Assembly (NCBI GenBank): GCA_016294035.1
Contig: JAEDCT010000022.1
Location: 1 to 41,673, forward strand
DNA from: Treponema sp.
GTDB lineage: Bacteria; Spirochaetota; Spirochaetia; Treponematales; Treponemataceae
DNA length: 41,673 nt
Direction: 5' to 3'
Positions 15,078-24,711 of the stretch are shown here, piece by piece; within the stretch, counting starts at the first letter, position 1, and every line of letters begins with the position of its first letter. The notes beneath the pieces are model-generated. The model did no database searches. It saw nothing but the letters and a program-made list of their open reading frames with translations, and was not told the origin of the DNA. The position numbers were made by a program, and so were the translations under genes.

Positions 15078-16058
15078 TTACTGGATCTTGTAATATTTCT
15101 TGTATGCTTTCCAGGTTGAATCAATGAGTGTGTCAACATCACTGTATTCAGCCTTCCATCCAAGCTTTTCAAATGCAAGATCAGACTTTGCAGTAAGCTG
15201 GGCAGGATCTCCAGCACGACGCTCAACATAATCAGCAGGAATTTCTTTTCCTGTTATGCGGCGAGTTGCAGCAAGCATTTCTGTAACCGTAATGCCGTTT
15301 CCAGTTCCAAGATTCAATGTAAGGCTTTCATTCTTGCTTGAAATGTATTCAAGAGCCATAACGTGAGCACGGGCAAGATCCGTAACATGAATATAATCGC
15401 GGATACAAGTTCCATCGCGGGTAGGATAGTCATTTCCAAATACCTTGAGCTTTTCCCTGATTCCGGCAGCAACTTCCATCATTACAGGAAGAAGATTTGC
15501 AGGATTCTTTTCAAGTCCATAGAGAACGCCCTCAGGATCATATCCGGCAGCATTAAAATAACGCAGGGCAGCAAATTTCAATCCCCTGATTTTGTCATAC
15601 CAGCCCATGAAACGCTCGATCTCAAGCTTAGTAAAACCATAGTAGTTTTCCGGATTCTGCGGATGATTCTCGTCAATTGGCAGATACTGAGGCTCTCCAA
15701 AAGTTGCGGCACTTGAAGAAAATACCATCTTGAGACAACCATGTGAGACAGCTGAATTCAGGATGTTGATAGTACCGCTGATATTGTTCACAGAATATTT
15801 TTCAGGACAAACCATTGATTCACCGGCAGCCTTGAATGCAGCAAGATGAATGAATGCATCGAACCCCTTTGCAAAGGCCTTGTCAAGAGCCTTTATGTTC
15901 AGGATATCTCCCTTGATAAAACCATTGCCCTTAAAAAGGTTCTGCTTGAGTCCGCTTGAAAGATTATCAAAAACAGTAATCTGATGCCCCTTTGCCATCA
16001 ATTCCTTTACGACATGACTTCCAATATAGCCTGCACCACCAATAACCAAAACCTTCAT
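15078..16058 (-). CDS. galE: UDP-glucose 4-epimerase
   Basis: A 326-residue short-chain dehydrogenase-type epimerase interconverting UDP-glucose and UDP-galactose with bound NAD. It has the nucleotide-binding GGAGYIGS (residues 8-14), the catalytic S/Y/K set as SSSAATFGEP and YYGFTK (near residue 148), and RYFNAAGYDPEG. The start has GGAGG 7 nt upstream. A terminator follows. A hairpin with a T7 run sits 34 nt upstream of its start, between it and the LPP20-like gene. The enzyme supports galactose use and envelope sugar supply. Confidence 0.95.
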   Translation of the reverse strand: MKVLVIGGAGYIGSHVVKELMAKGHQITVFDNLSSGLKQNLFKGNGFIKGDILNIKALDKAFAKGFDAFIHLAAFKAAGESMVCPEKYSVNNISGTINILNSAVSHGCLKMVFSSSAATFGEPQYLPIDENHPQNPENYYGFTKLEIERFMGWYDKIRGLKFAALRYFNAAGYDPEGVLYGLEKNPANLLPVMMEVAAGIREKLKVFGNDYPTRDGTCIRDYIHVTDLARAHVMALEYISSKNESLTLNLGTGNGITVTEMLAATRRITGKEIPADYVERRAGDPAQLTAKSDLAFEKLGWKAEYSDVDTLIDSTWKAYKKYYKIQ

Positions 16059-16092
16059 AACATATCCTCCGTTATTTCCTAAAGAACATCAC

Positions 16093-16123
16093 AAAAAAAC
16101 GCAATGCCAGCAGTTTCCCGGCA
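16093..16123 (-). terminator. Hairpin plus T-tract in the galE leader
   Basis: Minus-strand TGCCGG pairs with CTGGCA (one G-U), followed by TTGCG and T7. It is either the terminator of the upstream LPP20-like gene (its stop is about 120 bases away) or an attenuator in front of galE. A possible promoter (TTCAGC-17-TATATT, -10 at 16143-16148) lies upstream of it. Confidence 0.55.
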
Positions 16124-16241
16124 ACCTGACTGCCACCAGATCAATATAAGTTTACATTCATGCGCGCTGAATTTCAAATAACAAAACTTCCACTTGCGCA
16201 ACACTTTGCTCAAACCAAGACAATGTGAGAAACTGGTAACT

Positions 16242-17201
16242 CTACTTTGTCTCCACTGAATTCATAAAATGATCCTTGAGCTCAGCTGCGATTTTCTCTG
16301 CTACAGGAACAAGGGCCCTGGCAAGAGCTTTCTGTTTTGTGTCGCCTTGAGTTTTTTCTCCCCTTGCCGAATAGGAATATATTGAGTCTCCCTTTCTGTT
16401 CAGCACGCTGACTGTAACCTCTGGAGAAACAAAGCAGCCGTTTCCTGACTTTTCATAATTATCCTTGATTACAATGCTCAATGTGAACTGTGCAGACTTT
16501 GGTCCGGAAACCGTGTATCCGCATGAAACGAAAGCTTCCTTTACTTTTTCCGAAATAATTGAATTTACATCGTTTTTTGCATCAATGGACAGGACAGAAT
16601 TTGCGAACACTGTTTTGATTGTGGCATTAAGATCATTTGCCTTTCTCTGTTCCATTTCGTACATTTTTTCTGCCTCAGGACTAAACAACTTTCCAATGAG
16701 AATTCTTGCAACAAAAACATCAGCCTTTGAAACGGCAATGGAAAAGTACTTTGCGGCAATAAATGAATTTCGCGCCATGTTTCTTTCACCCATCTTGTAC
16801 ACTGCCATGAAATCATCGCAGGCTTTTTTGATCTCAGGCTTATAGCAGGCCCAGATCTTTTCACGATCAAGATATGCAACGCAATAGTATTTCTTTTCTT
16901 TCTTCACAAAATAAGATTCTGAAAAGTCAACACCACAAAGCATTACCTCAGAAGACACATCAACACTTTTTGGGATTGCCTGAACACTTGAAACCAAATA
17001 ACCGGCAAGGAGTTTAAGGGCTGCATTTTTAGCCTCAATTTCAGTAGCCCCGGAAGCAGATTCAGCAATATACTTGCTTTCCGGATAAACGCCATTCACA
17101 TTGTTAAACCAATCAGGAGTCTTGACCTTTGGCCTTGAAAACCCATAGGATGCTGCCATGGCAAGACAAGCAAACAATACAATCTTTCTAAAACTTTTCA
17201 T
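16242..17201 (-). CDS. Secreted LPP20-family-like envelope protein
   Basis: A 319-residue protein with an N-terminal signal peptide (KIVLFACLAMAASYGFS, cleavage near residue 22). The LPP20-type domain follows: TPDWFNNVNGVYPESKYIAE, then GATEIEAKNAALKLLAGYL. The region about 130-210 looks helical. The C-terminal half (YTVSGPKSAQFTLSIVIKD) resembles the outer-membrane/periplasmic beta-strand-rich domain of LPP20 relatives. The Cys in the signal peptide (FAC) is too early for a convincing lipobox, so lipidation is doubtful. The ATG at 17201 has GGGAG upstream. The function is unknown; it may be an envelope assembly or stress protein. Confidence 0.75.
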   Translation of the reverse strand: MKSFRKIVLFACLAMAASYGFSRPKVKTPDWFNNVNGVYPESKYIAESASGATEIEAKNAALKLLAGYLVSSVQAIPKSVDVSSEVMLCGVDFSESYFVKKEKKYYCVAYLDREKIWACYKPEIKKACDDFMAVYKMGERNMARNSFIAAKYFSIAVSKADVFVARILIGKLFSPEAEKMYEMEQRKANDLNATIKTVFANSVLSIDAKNDVNSIISEKVKEAFVSCGYTVSGPKSAQFTLSIVIKDNYEKSGNGCFVSPEVTVSVLNRKGDSIYSYSARGEKTQGDTKQKALARALVPVAEKIAAELKDHFMNSVETK

Positions 17202-17267
17202 AATCAACTCCCAACTTTTTCATAATTAAAACTTATTGGATTATATCAAAAAAAGGCAACATGGAAA

Positions 17268-17309
17268 ACAAAAATCCCCGCCGGTAAATTATTTGACTCC
17301 AGCGGGGAT
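17268..17309 (-). terminator. glgP terminator
   Basis: Minus-strand ATCCCCGC (17309-17302) pairs with GCGGGGAT (17281-17274), followed by TTTTGTTTT. It lies 30 bases after the glgP stop. Confidence 0.85.
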
Positions 17310-17340
17310 CATATTCCTTTCCTATTCTAAAGGCAAGAAA

Positions 17341-19788
17341 CTATTTTACTTCTACCTTCTTCAAGTGCCAGATATCGCGAACATAGTCTTCGATTGTGCG
17401 GTCTGAAGAGAACTTTCCAGAGTTTGCAATGTTGAGGAGAGCCTTCTTTGCCCATCCCTTCTTGTCCATATATGCTTCTGCAACCTTTTCCTGAGCTGCA
17501 ACATATGACTCGAAGTCTGCAAGGAGGAAGTATACGTCTGGCTGCTGACCTTCAACACCCCAAACGAGGGAATCATGAAGTTCCTTGAAGAGCTGACCTG
17601 TTGGATCGTATGTTCCATCAACAAGCTGATTAATAACCTTTGCAAGAGCCGGGTTTCTGTCAAGATACTTCTGTGTGTGGTAAGAATGATCCTGCTTCAT
17701 CTTGATGATTTCATCTGCAGTGAGACCGAAAATGAATGCGTTTTCTTCACCAGCTTCCTCAACGATTTCAATATTTGCTCCATCGAGAGTACCGATTGTA
17801 AGAGCTCCGTTCATCATGAACTTCATGTTTGATGTACCAGAAGCCTCGTATCCTGCTGTAGAAATCTGCTCAGAAACATCTGATGCCGGAATGATTTTTT
17901 CTGCAACTGAAACACGATAGTTTTCAACAAATACTACGCGAAGCTTGCCACGAACACGGCGATCATTGTTTACGCGGTCTGCAACTGTGTTAATGAGCTT
18001 AATGATAGACTTTGCGCGGCGGTATCCGGAAGCAGCCTTTGCACCAAAAATAAATGTATGTGCAGGCGGGTTGTAGTTTGGATCCTCAACAATTCTGTTG
18101 TAGAGATACATAATGTGGAGAACATTCAAAAGCTGTCTCTTGTACTCATGGAGGCGCTTAACCTGTGTGTCGAAAATACTTTCCGGATCAAGGAATTCAT
18201 TCTGTGTGTGCTTGAGGTAATCTGCAAGCTTTTCCTTGTTGTGACGCTTGATTGCAATGAGTTCTTCCAATGACTTGTCATCATCTGCAAACTTCTCGAG
18301 TCCCTTGAGAAGAGAAAGATCCCTTTCCCATCCGTGTCCGATTCTGTCTGTGATGAATTTTGCAAGTTCAGGGTTTGATGCAAGAAGCCAGCGGCGCTGT
18401 GTAACACCATTTGTCTTGTTGTTGAACTTTTCAGGATAAATTGAATACCAGTTCTTGAGTTCCTGAGTCTTGAGAAGTTCTGTATGAAGGGCAGCAACAC
18501 CGTTTACGCTGAAACCTGCATGGATTGCAAGCCATGCCATGTAAACCTTTCCATCGTGGATGATTGCCATGTGGTTCTGCTTGTCATAATCCTCAGGGAA
18601 CTTCTGGCGAAGCTCGATAACAAGACGACGGTTGATTTCTTCAATGATCTGGTAAACACGTGGAAGAAGTCTCTGGAACACGTCAATCTGCCACTTTTCA
18701 AGTGCTTCTGCAAGAATTGTGTGGTTTGTATAAGCAAATGTCTTCTGAACGATTTCCCATGCATCATCCCAACCTACAGCATATTCATCAATAAGAATGC
18801 GCATAAGTTCAGGAATTGCAACTACAGGATGAGTATCATTAAGCTGAATTACGTGATATTCAGGGAATTTCTTGAAATTTGTTCCATGAATGTTTACATA
18901 GTGATGAACCAGATCTTGCAAAGATGCAGATGTGAAGAAGTACTGCTGGCGCAGGCGGAGTTCCTTACCCATTGGACCATTGTCATTTGGATAGAGAACG
19001 CGGCTGATGTTTTCTGCATCATTCTGGCGCTCAACTGCACGGTGATACTGCATGTCATTGAAAAGCTGAAGATCAAATCCGTTTGGACTTGAAGCCTGCC
19101 ACAAGCGGAGTGTGTTAACTGTGTTTGATCCGTAAGCTACGATTGGCATGTCATAAGGAGTTGCAATGACTTCCTCAGGGTTCTCAAGGTAGAATCTGTC
19201 CTGTCCATCAGGAGTTTTTCCGTACTTAATCTGTCCGCCAAACTTAACTGTAACGGCAAGGTCACTTCTCTTTGTTTCCCATGGATCACGGTGCTTGAGC
19301 CAGTTATCTGGATATTCAACCTGCTGTCCATCCTCAATGTGCTGCTCAAACATACCATACTGATAGCGGATACCATATCCATGTCCCGGATACTGGAGAG
19401 TTGCAATTGAATCAAGGAAACATGCAGCAAGACGTCCAAGACCACCATTTCCAAGACCTGCATCAGGCTCTTCATCTTCAATCATGTCAAAATTGATGTT
19501 CATTCCATTGAGAACTTCCTTAACCTGATCCATGATTCCTGCGTTGATGAGATTGTTTGAAAGAGCACGTCCCATGAGGAATTCTGCACTCAAATAATAA
19601 AGCTGCTTTGTTGGCTTTGCTTCATATTCCTTTCTTGTTTCCATCCAGTTAGGCATGATGATTTCAAGTGCACTGGCACTAACAGCATCAAAAAGGTCGT
19701 GCTTGTTTGCCTGGGAAATATCCTTTCCGTACTGGCGTCTAAGGCGAGCAGTCAAATTTTCCTTAAACTGTTCTGCATCAAAAGTCAT
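17341..19788 (-). CDS. glgP: Glycogen/maltodextrin phosphorylase
   Basis: An 815-residue alpha-glucan phosphorylase releasing glucose-1-phosphate from glycogen or maltodextrin. The N-terminal half has YYLSAEFLMGRALSNNL and GLGRLAACFLDS. The C-terminal half has the PLP-lysine motif EASGTSNMKFMMNG followed by IGTLDGANIE. The length is normal for the family. The start has AAGGAG 7 nt upstream. The promoter, about 160 bases upstream, contains a LacI-type palindrome, so expression is probably sugar-regulated. It is downstream of glgX on the same strand and near a phosphohexomutase, forming a glucan breakdown group. Confidence 0.95.
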   Translation of the reverse strand: MTFDAEQFKENLTARLRRQYGKDISQANKHDLFDAVSASALEIIMPNWMETRKEYEAKPTKQLYYLSAEFLMGRALSNNLINAGIMDQVKEVLNGMNINFDMIEDEEPDAGLGNGGLGRLAACFLDSIATLQYPGHGYGIRYQYGMFEQHIEDGQQVEYPDNWLKHRDPWETKRSDLAVTVKFGGQIKYGKTPDGQDRFYLENPEEVIATPYDMPIVAYGSNTVNTLRLWQASSPNGFDLQLFNDMQYHRAVERQNDAENISRVLYPNDNGPMGKELRLRQQYFFTSASLQDLVHHYVNIHGTNFKKFPEYHVIQLNDTHPVVAIPELMRILIDEYAVGWDDAWEIVQKTFAYTNHTILAEALEKWQIDVFQRLLPRVYQIIEEINRRLVIELRQKFPEDYDKQNHMAIIHDGKVYMAWLAIHAGFSVNGVAALHTELLKTQELKNWYSIYPEKFNNKTNGVTQRRWLLASNPELAKFITDRIGHGWERDLSLLKGLEKFADDDKSLEELIAIKRHNKEKLADYLKHTQNEFLDPESIFDTQVKRLHEYKRQLLNVLHIMYLYNRIVEDPNYNPPAHTFIFGAKAASGYRRAKSIIKLINTVADRVNNDRRVRGKLRVVFVENYRVSVAEKIIPASDVSEQISTAGYEASGTSNMKFMMNGALTIGTLDGANIEIVEEAGEENAFIFGLTADEIIKMKQDHSYHTQKYLDRNPALAKVINQLVDGTYDPTGQLFKELHDSLVWGVEGQQPDVYFLLADFESYVAAQEKVAEAYMDKKGWAKKALLNIANSGKFSSDRTIEDYVRDIWHLKKVEVK

Positions 19789-19998
19789 AAAAAACTCCTT
19801 AAAAATATGTGTTCACAAGTAAATATGCCCCATAAGCAAACGCTCAATGAGAACATACAATATCATAATCCCAAAAAAGCAAAATTTCTTGAAGATTACC
19901 TACAAAATCCTTAAATTGCAGGAAAAATCCCGCAAAAGAGACCAACATGATTATACATGGAAACGTTTCAAACATGCAAGCCCCATTCTCTATTTTTT
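19789..19998 (-). promoter_or_regulatory. glgP leader and promoter region
   Basis: The minus-strand promoter is TTGCAT (19979-19974), 18 bp, TATAAT (19955-19950), giving a leader of about 155 nt before the glgP start. No riboswitch fold was recognised in the leader. Confidence 0.65.
19960..19969. promoter_or_regulatory. LacI-family-type operator in the glgP promoter
   Basis: GAAACGTTTC is a perfect 10-bp palindrome centred on CG, as in LacI-family and cre sites. The 14-bp context TTGAAACGTTTCCA differs from the cre consensus at two positions. It lies between the -35 and -10 boxes of the glgP promoter, where a repressor would block RNA polymerase. Confidence 0.6.
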
Positions 19999-22113
19999 CT
20001 ATTTTGCAACAAGAACAATCATTGATTCACCAGGAATGACATATCTTGCCTGGGACATAAGGTCCTCTGCATTATCAACATCAAGAATGCATGTATCATC
20101 CTCAATTGATGTGTCACAGACTCTGTACCATTTTCGGGAATCACTGAGAGTTGGAATCTTAACCATGGCATCCTGACGGTCAGTATTTGCAGCCACAAAG
20201 AAATCATTGTCATCTGAATATGATCCCGTAAGCCTGAATGCAAGGAATCTTGAAAGCTTGTTCCAGTCCGGATTGGATCCATCTGAATTGTACCACTGAA
20301 TATCTGGAACAAGGCCAGCCTTATCACCCCGGAAGAATGTGCTTCGCCTGAAAACACCATGTTCCTTTCTGAGTTTGATAGCCTTCTTTGTGAATTCATA
20401 CAGACTTTCATAGGTCTTGAAATTGTCCCAGTTAAACCAGCTTGTGTCATTGTCCTGACAGTAGGCATTGTTGTTGCCGTTCTGAGTTCGCCTGAATTCA
20501 TCACCGCCCAAAAGCATTGGAGTTCCCTGAGAAAGAAGAAGAGTAAGAAGGAAATTCCTGATTTTCCTGTTTCTCATGCGCTCAATCATAGGATTTGCAG
20601 TTGGTCCCTCAAAACCATGGTTGTAGCTCCAGTTTGAATCAGAACCATCGCGATTGCCCTCACCGTTCTCGTCATTATGCTTTCCGTTGTAGCTGACAAG
20701 ATCGTTCATGGAAAATCCATCGTGGCAGCAAATGTAATTGATGCTGTGGCATGGAGTTCTGCCGGAAATGGTATACAAGTCACTTGAACCTGTAATTCTT
20801 GTTGCAGCAGCTGTCGAGCAGAATTCATCACCACGCCAGAATCTTCGTATTTCATCACGGAACCTGTCGTTCCACTCAGCCCATCTTCCACCCGGGAATC
20901 CGCCAAGCTGATATGCACCGGCAGCATCCCAAGGTTCTGCAATAATCTTTGTCTTACCCAAAACCGGATCCTCGCTGATTGCATTGCAAAGCGGAGGGAA
21001 TTTGAGGAGAACACCTTCCTGGCTTCTTGAAAGAATTGATGCAAGATCAAATCTGAAACCATCAATATGATACTCAAGAACCCAGTACCTGAGGCTGTCA
21101 AGAATAAACTGTCTCACAACAGGATGATTACAGTTAACAGTATTTCCACAGCCGGAATAGTTCATGTAGTATTCCTTGTGAGCACCCACCAGAGTGTAGT
21201 AAACGGAATTTTCAAAACCGCGGAAATTGATTGCAACACCGTGCTCATTTCCTTCGGCAGTATGGTTATAGACAACATCAAGAATTACTTCGAGACCAGC
21301 CTTGTGCATTTCACGTACCAGGGTCTTGAATTCATTTACAACGGCACCCGGAGTCTTGTCTGCAGCAAAAGAAGCTTTTGGGGCAAAGAAATTTATCGTG
21401 CTGTATCCCCAATAATTCTTCATTCTCTCACCAGTTCTGGGATTGATGTTGGCATTTTCATATTCATCAAAATTAAAAATTGGCAAAAGCTCAACTGCAG
21501 TAATTCCCAGATCCTTAAGATATGGAATCTTTTCTGTGAATCCGGCAAAAGTACCAGGATGCTGGACACCAGAATTCTTTCCTGCAGTAAATCCCTTTAC
21601 GTGAACTTCATATATGATGCTTTCTGAAAGAGGTCTGTTTATAGGCCTGTCGCCCTGCCAGTCAAAGGAATCATCAACAACAACACACTTCGGGAAAACA
21701 GTGCACCTGCTTGAATTGAGGCTAAGATCAGCCTTGTCAACAGGGGCATGATAATCCGGAGGCAGATTGCGGAAAATTGAAGTTGGAGTCACTGCCTTTG
21801 CGTATGGGTCAAAAAGCCTCTGGTTCACATTGAACCTGTGACCATTCTCCGGTTCAAAAGGGCCGTCCACCCTATAAAGATACAGGGAACCAGCCTTCAT
21901 GTTCTCTACAAAAACATGCCAGACATCGCCCGTCTTATTTTTTTCCGGATCAAATAATATTTCAGCCGACGGGTTCAAATCATCTTCGTTATGAAAAAAC
22001 TCAAGCCTTACGCTGGTTGCATTCTTAGAATATACGGCAAAATTTACGCCACCATCTGTATAGGTAGCTCCAAAAGGATAAGGTTTGCCTGACTGTGTGT
22101 GTAATTCTTCCAT
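19999..22113 (-). CDS. glgX: Glycogen debranching enzyme (GlgX/isoamylase type)
   Basis: A 704-residue GH13 enzyme hydrolysing alpha-1,6 branches. The N-terminal CBM48-like domain (PFGATYTDGGVNFAVYS) precedes a catalytic barrel with GH13 regions I (ILDVVYNHTAEG), II (DGFRFDLASIL with the nucleophile Asp), III (KIIAEPWD with the acid Glu) and IV (YICCHDG with the His-Asp pair). LVSYNGKHNDENGEGNRDG is typical of GlgX/TreX enzymes. The start at 22113 fits a TTGTCA-17-TATAAT promoter 8 nt upstream, so the message appears leaderless. It is divergent from the phosphohexomutase and upstream of glgP. Confidence 0.94.
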   Translation of the reverse strand: MEELHTQSGKPYPFGATYTDGGVNFAVYSKNATSVRLEFFHNEDDLNPSAEILFDPEKNKTGDVWHVFVENMKAGSLYLYRVDGPFEPENGHRFNVNQRLFDPYAKAVTPTSIFRNLPPDYHAPVDKADLSLNSSRCTVFPKCVVVDDSFDWQGDRPINRPLSESIIYEVHVKGFTAGKNSGVQHPGTFAGFTEKIPYLKDLGITAVELLPIFNFDEYENANINPRTGERMKNYWGYSTINFFAPKASFAADKTPGAVVNEFKTLVREMHKAGLEVILDVVYNHTAEGNEHGVAINFRGFENSVYYTLVGAHKEYYMNYSGCGNTVNCNHPVVRQFILDSLRYWVLEYHIDGFRFDLASILSRSQEGVLLKFPPLCNAISEDPVLGKTKIIAEPWDAAGAYQLGGFPGGRWAEWNDRFRDEIRRFWRGDEFCSTAAATRITGSSDLYTISGRTPCHSINYICCHDGFSMNDLVSYNGKHNDENGEGNRDGSDSNWSYNHGFEGPTANPMIERMRNRKIRNFLLTLLLSQGTPMLLGGDEFRRTQNGNNNAYCQDNDTSWFNWDNFKTYESLYEFTKKAIKLRKEHGVFRRSTFFRGDKAGLVPDIQWYNSDGSNPDWNKLSRFLAFRLTGSYSDDNDFFVAANTDRQDAMVKIPTLSDSRKWYRVCDTSIEDDTCILDVDNAEDLMSQARYVIPGESMIVLVAK

Positions 22114-22121
22114 ATTAAAAC

Positions 22122-22150
22122 ATTATAACAACATAAACGCCAACTGACAA
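22122..22150 (-). promoter_or_regulatory. glgX promoter (leaderless layout)
   Basis: Minus-strand TTGTCA (22150-22145), 17 bp, TATAAT (22127-22122), 8 nt to the ATG at 22113. There is no Shine-Dalgarno sequence. Confidence 0.75.
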
Positions 22151-22185
22151 CAAAAATGAAATTATGGTGACTTCAGGTGAATATT

Positions 22186-22214
22186 TTGCATAAAATGGTG
22201 AATTAGGATAAAAT
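22186..22214 (+). promoter_or_regulatory. Phosphohexomutase promoter (leaderless layout)
   Basis: TTGCAT (22186-22191), 17 bp, TAAAAT (22209-22214), 8 nt to the ATG at 22223. It is divergent from the glgX promoter. Confidence 0.7.
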
Positions 22215-22222
22215 CACCATTT

Positions 22223-23989
22223 ATGGAACACAATATGATACTATCTGCTTCCGGATGGAGAAAAATCTTTGCCGAAAGCGGAAATGAAAGAGACACTACG
22301 ACTAAAATTGGAAGAACAAATGAAATTCTAAGCATTCTTATCGGAAAGACATTTGCCTCATACATTCAGGATAAGCTCGGAAAAAAAGAACTTAAAATCG
22401 CAGTTGCCAGGGATACAAGACCAACTGGTGAAATTATTTCTGACTGCCTTATCACTGCCCTTGAAGAAGAAGGAATAAAGGTTCTCTACGTTGGAATTGC
22501 ATCTGCTCCGGAGATCATGGCCTATGCAAAAAAATGCGATGGATTTGTATATGTTTCAGCAAGCCACAATCCTGTGGGCCACAACGGAATAAAATTCGGG
22601 CTAAGTGACGGAGGAGTCCTTGAGGGAACCGAGGCAAAAAAAGTAATCGATTCTTTCAAAAAAATGACTGCAGAAATTCAAGATGAAAAATCCTTTGCCG
22701 CAAAACCAGGGCATTACGAAGCAGACTCTGAGCAAAAAACAAAATCCCTTGAAAACTACTCATCATTTATCCGACACGTAATCTCAGGAAGTGAGGAATC
22801 TTCAAAACAGGAATCAATTTTCTCACACATAAAAAATTGTGCAAGAGAAAACAAAATTGCAATTGTATGCGACATGAATGGAAGTGCCCGCTGCCTTTCA
22901 ATTGACAAAAGCTTCATTCCGGAAACAGGACTTGAACTTCTTGCATTCAACGACACTGCAGGAAACATTGTGCATGAAATAATTCCTGAACCGGAAAATC
23001 TTGTGCACTGTGCAAGAGAAATGGCAAGGCTCCAGAAAGAAGGAAGAAAGGATGCCATTCTTGGATACATGCCTGACTGTGACGGCGACAGGGGAAACAT
23101 AGTTTACTGGGACGAAAAAACCGGCGAAGCAAAGCCTATTGCAGCCCAGGAAGTTTTTGCATTGTGCGTTCTAGCAGAACTATCCTTTGAAAAATGGAAG
23201 GGCAACACTGGAAAAACTGCAGTAGCCGTAAACTGTCCTACTTCAATGAGAATTGATGAAATAGCCAAAGCATTTTCTGCAAGCCTTTTCAGGGCCGAAG
23301 TTGGTGAAGCAAATGTAGTAAATCTTGCAAGAGAAAAAAGAAGTGAAGGTTACAGCGTACGGATTCTTGGAGAAGGAAGCAATGGTGGAAACATCACCTA
23401 TCCATCAAGCGTAAGGGACCCGATTGCATCAGTATATGCCCTGGTAAAGCTCCTGGTTATCCGAGACCAAAAAGATTCAGAAGGCAACACAAGAAAGGGA
23501 CTTTTCCATCTGTGGTGCACACTTTCAGGACAGGAAAACAAATACAGGAACGACTTCACCCTTTCTGACATTATGGAAACCCTTCCCCAGTATACCACAA
23601 CAGGCGTAAGCGAAAACCGTGCAGTTCTCAAGGTAAAATCCAGCGACAAGGGGATTCTTAAGGAGAACTTCAAGGCAATTTTTGAATCTGAATGGAACAA
23701 AAAGAAAGACTGGATCAGAACTATGATTCCGGTTTCATCATGGGTTTGCATTACAACAAACGGAACAAGGGAAACTGAAAATCCTGCAAGCTGGAACAAC
23801 CAGAACGGAGGACTTAAAATCAAATTCCTTGATGAAAAGAACAATGCTCTTGCCTTCATCTGGATGAGACCAAGCGGAACAGAACCTGTATTCAGGGTAA
23901 TGTGCGATGTAAAGGGATCAAATGCTGAATGTGAGAAAAAACTGCTTCAGTGGGAAACAGAAATGATTCTCAGAAGTGATGCCAGTTGA
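22223..23989 (+). CDS. Phosphoglucomutase/phosphomannomutase
   Basis: A 588-residue alpha-D-phosphohexomutase interconverting hexose 1- and 6-phosphates. It shows the phosphoserine loop VSASHNPVGHNGIKFG, the metal loop DCDGDRGN, the sugar loop GEGSNGGN and the phosphate-binding RPSGTEPVFRV near the C-terminus. Next to glgP and glgX its likely job is turning glucose-1-phosphate into glucose-6-phosphate. The GEGSNGG loop differs from the GEMSGH of typical mannose-active enzymes, so glucose specificity is favoured but not proven. Its stop lies 9 nt from the converging ttcA stop. Confidence 0.9.
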   Translation: MEHNMILSASGWRKIFAESGNERDTTTKIGRTNEILSILIGKTFASYIQDKLGKKELKIAVARDTRPTGEIISDCLITALEEEGIKVLYVGIASAPEIMAYAKKCDGFVYVSASHNPVGHNGIKFGLSDGGVLEGTEAKKVIDSFKKMTAEIQDEKSFAAKPGHYEADSEQKTKSLENYSSFIRHVISGSEESSKQESIFSHIKNCARENKIAIVCDMNGSARCLSIDKSFIPETGLELLAFNDTAGNIVHEIIPEPENLVHCAREMARLQKEGRKDAILGYMPDCDGDRGNIVYWDEKTGEAKPIAAQEVFALCVLAELSFEKWKGNTGKTAVAVNCPTSMRIDEIAKAFSASLFRAEVGEANVVNLAREKRSEGYSVRILGEGSNGGNITYPSSVRDPIASVYALVKLLVIRDQKDSEGNTRKGLFHLWCTLSGQENKYRNDFTLSDIMETLPQYTTTGVSENRAVLKVKSSDKGILKENFKAIFESEWNKKKDWIRTMIPVSSWVCITTNGTRETENPASWNNQNGGLKIKFLDEKNNALAFIWMRPSGTEPVFRVMCDVKGSNAECEKKLLQWETEMILRSDAS

Positions 23990-23998
23990 TTTTTTTAT

Positions 23999-24706
23999 CT
24001 AAGGCAGATATGTCCTGTCGATATTCTTCAGGGATTCGAACATATGCTGCTTTTTTCTGACATCACCGCCAGTAAGGAATTCAAGTTGCTTTCTGGCGGT
24101 TTTTCTTGTGCTGTTGTCCTGATAGCTGCAGGTGCATGTCCAGCCAAGATATCCTGCTTTTCTTCCATGTTCAATTATTGATGATTCAGCACAATAGCAA
24201 AGAGGCCTGATTATCTTGACAGGATATTTTTCATACTGCAGTACGGGAGGCATGGCCGTGAGTTTCTGATGCTCAATCATGTTCATGAGGAGTGTTTCCA
24301 GGATGTCGTCCAGATGATGTCCCAGGGCAATCTTGTTGTATCCGTTGGCAATTGCATAGCGCAAAAGCTCTGTCCGGCGCTGAGTTGAACACCAGTAGCA
24401 GTTCATCTTCCTGCCTTCTTTAAGCCTGCCCATAATATCAACATCTATAACTTCAAAGGGCACATTCCATTCTTCAAAAAATTTTCTAATGTTTTCTGGA
24501 AATGGAGGAGCAAAATCACTTTGAACGGCAACTGCCTTATACTGGAAATTGCAGTTCTTTCTTCTGGAACGCATGGCAAAATATTCGATGAGCGCAGTGG
24601 AATCCTTGCCACCAGAAGCACCAATGAGAATTCTGTCACCATCCTCGATAATGTTGTATTCGAAAACGGCTCTGTCAATTGCACTGAAAATTAGTGGCTG
24701 CCCCAT
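23999..24706 (-). CDS. ttcA: tRNA 2-thiocytidine biosynthesis protein TtcA
   Basis: A 235-residue PP-loop ATPase that thiolates C32 of tRNA. It has the PP-loop SGGKDS (31-36), the iron-sulfur pair C103-x2-C106 (CYWC) with the third Cys region LGWTCTC, and LGHHLDD. It is shorter than the E. coli enzyme (311) but keeps all key motifs. It starts 5 nt after the pyrG stop, and the two form an operon. The PP-loop family also includes TilS and CTU1-like proteins; the CxxC plus late Cys pattern favours TtcA. Confidence 0.88.
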   Translation of the reverse strand: MGQPLIFSAIDRAVFEYNIIEDGDRILIGASGGKDSTALIEYFAMRSRRKNCNFQYKAVAVQSDFAPPFPENIRKFFEEWNVPFEVIDVDIMGRLKEGRKMNCYWCSTQRRTELLRYAIANGYNKIALGHHLDDILETLLMNMIEHQKLTAMPPVLQYEKYPVKIIRPLCYCAESSIIEHGRKAGYLGWTCTCSYQDNSTRKTARKQLEFLTGGDVRKKQHMFESLKNIDRTYLP

Positions 24707-24711
24707 AAAAC

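Noticed and set aside
18484..19092. 202-residue plus-strand reading frame
   Set aside because: It is antisense to glgP, whose motifs and length are complete; the residue composition is not protein-like.
21067..21627. 186-residue plus-strand reading frame
   Set aside because: It is antisense to the conserved catalytic region of glgX.
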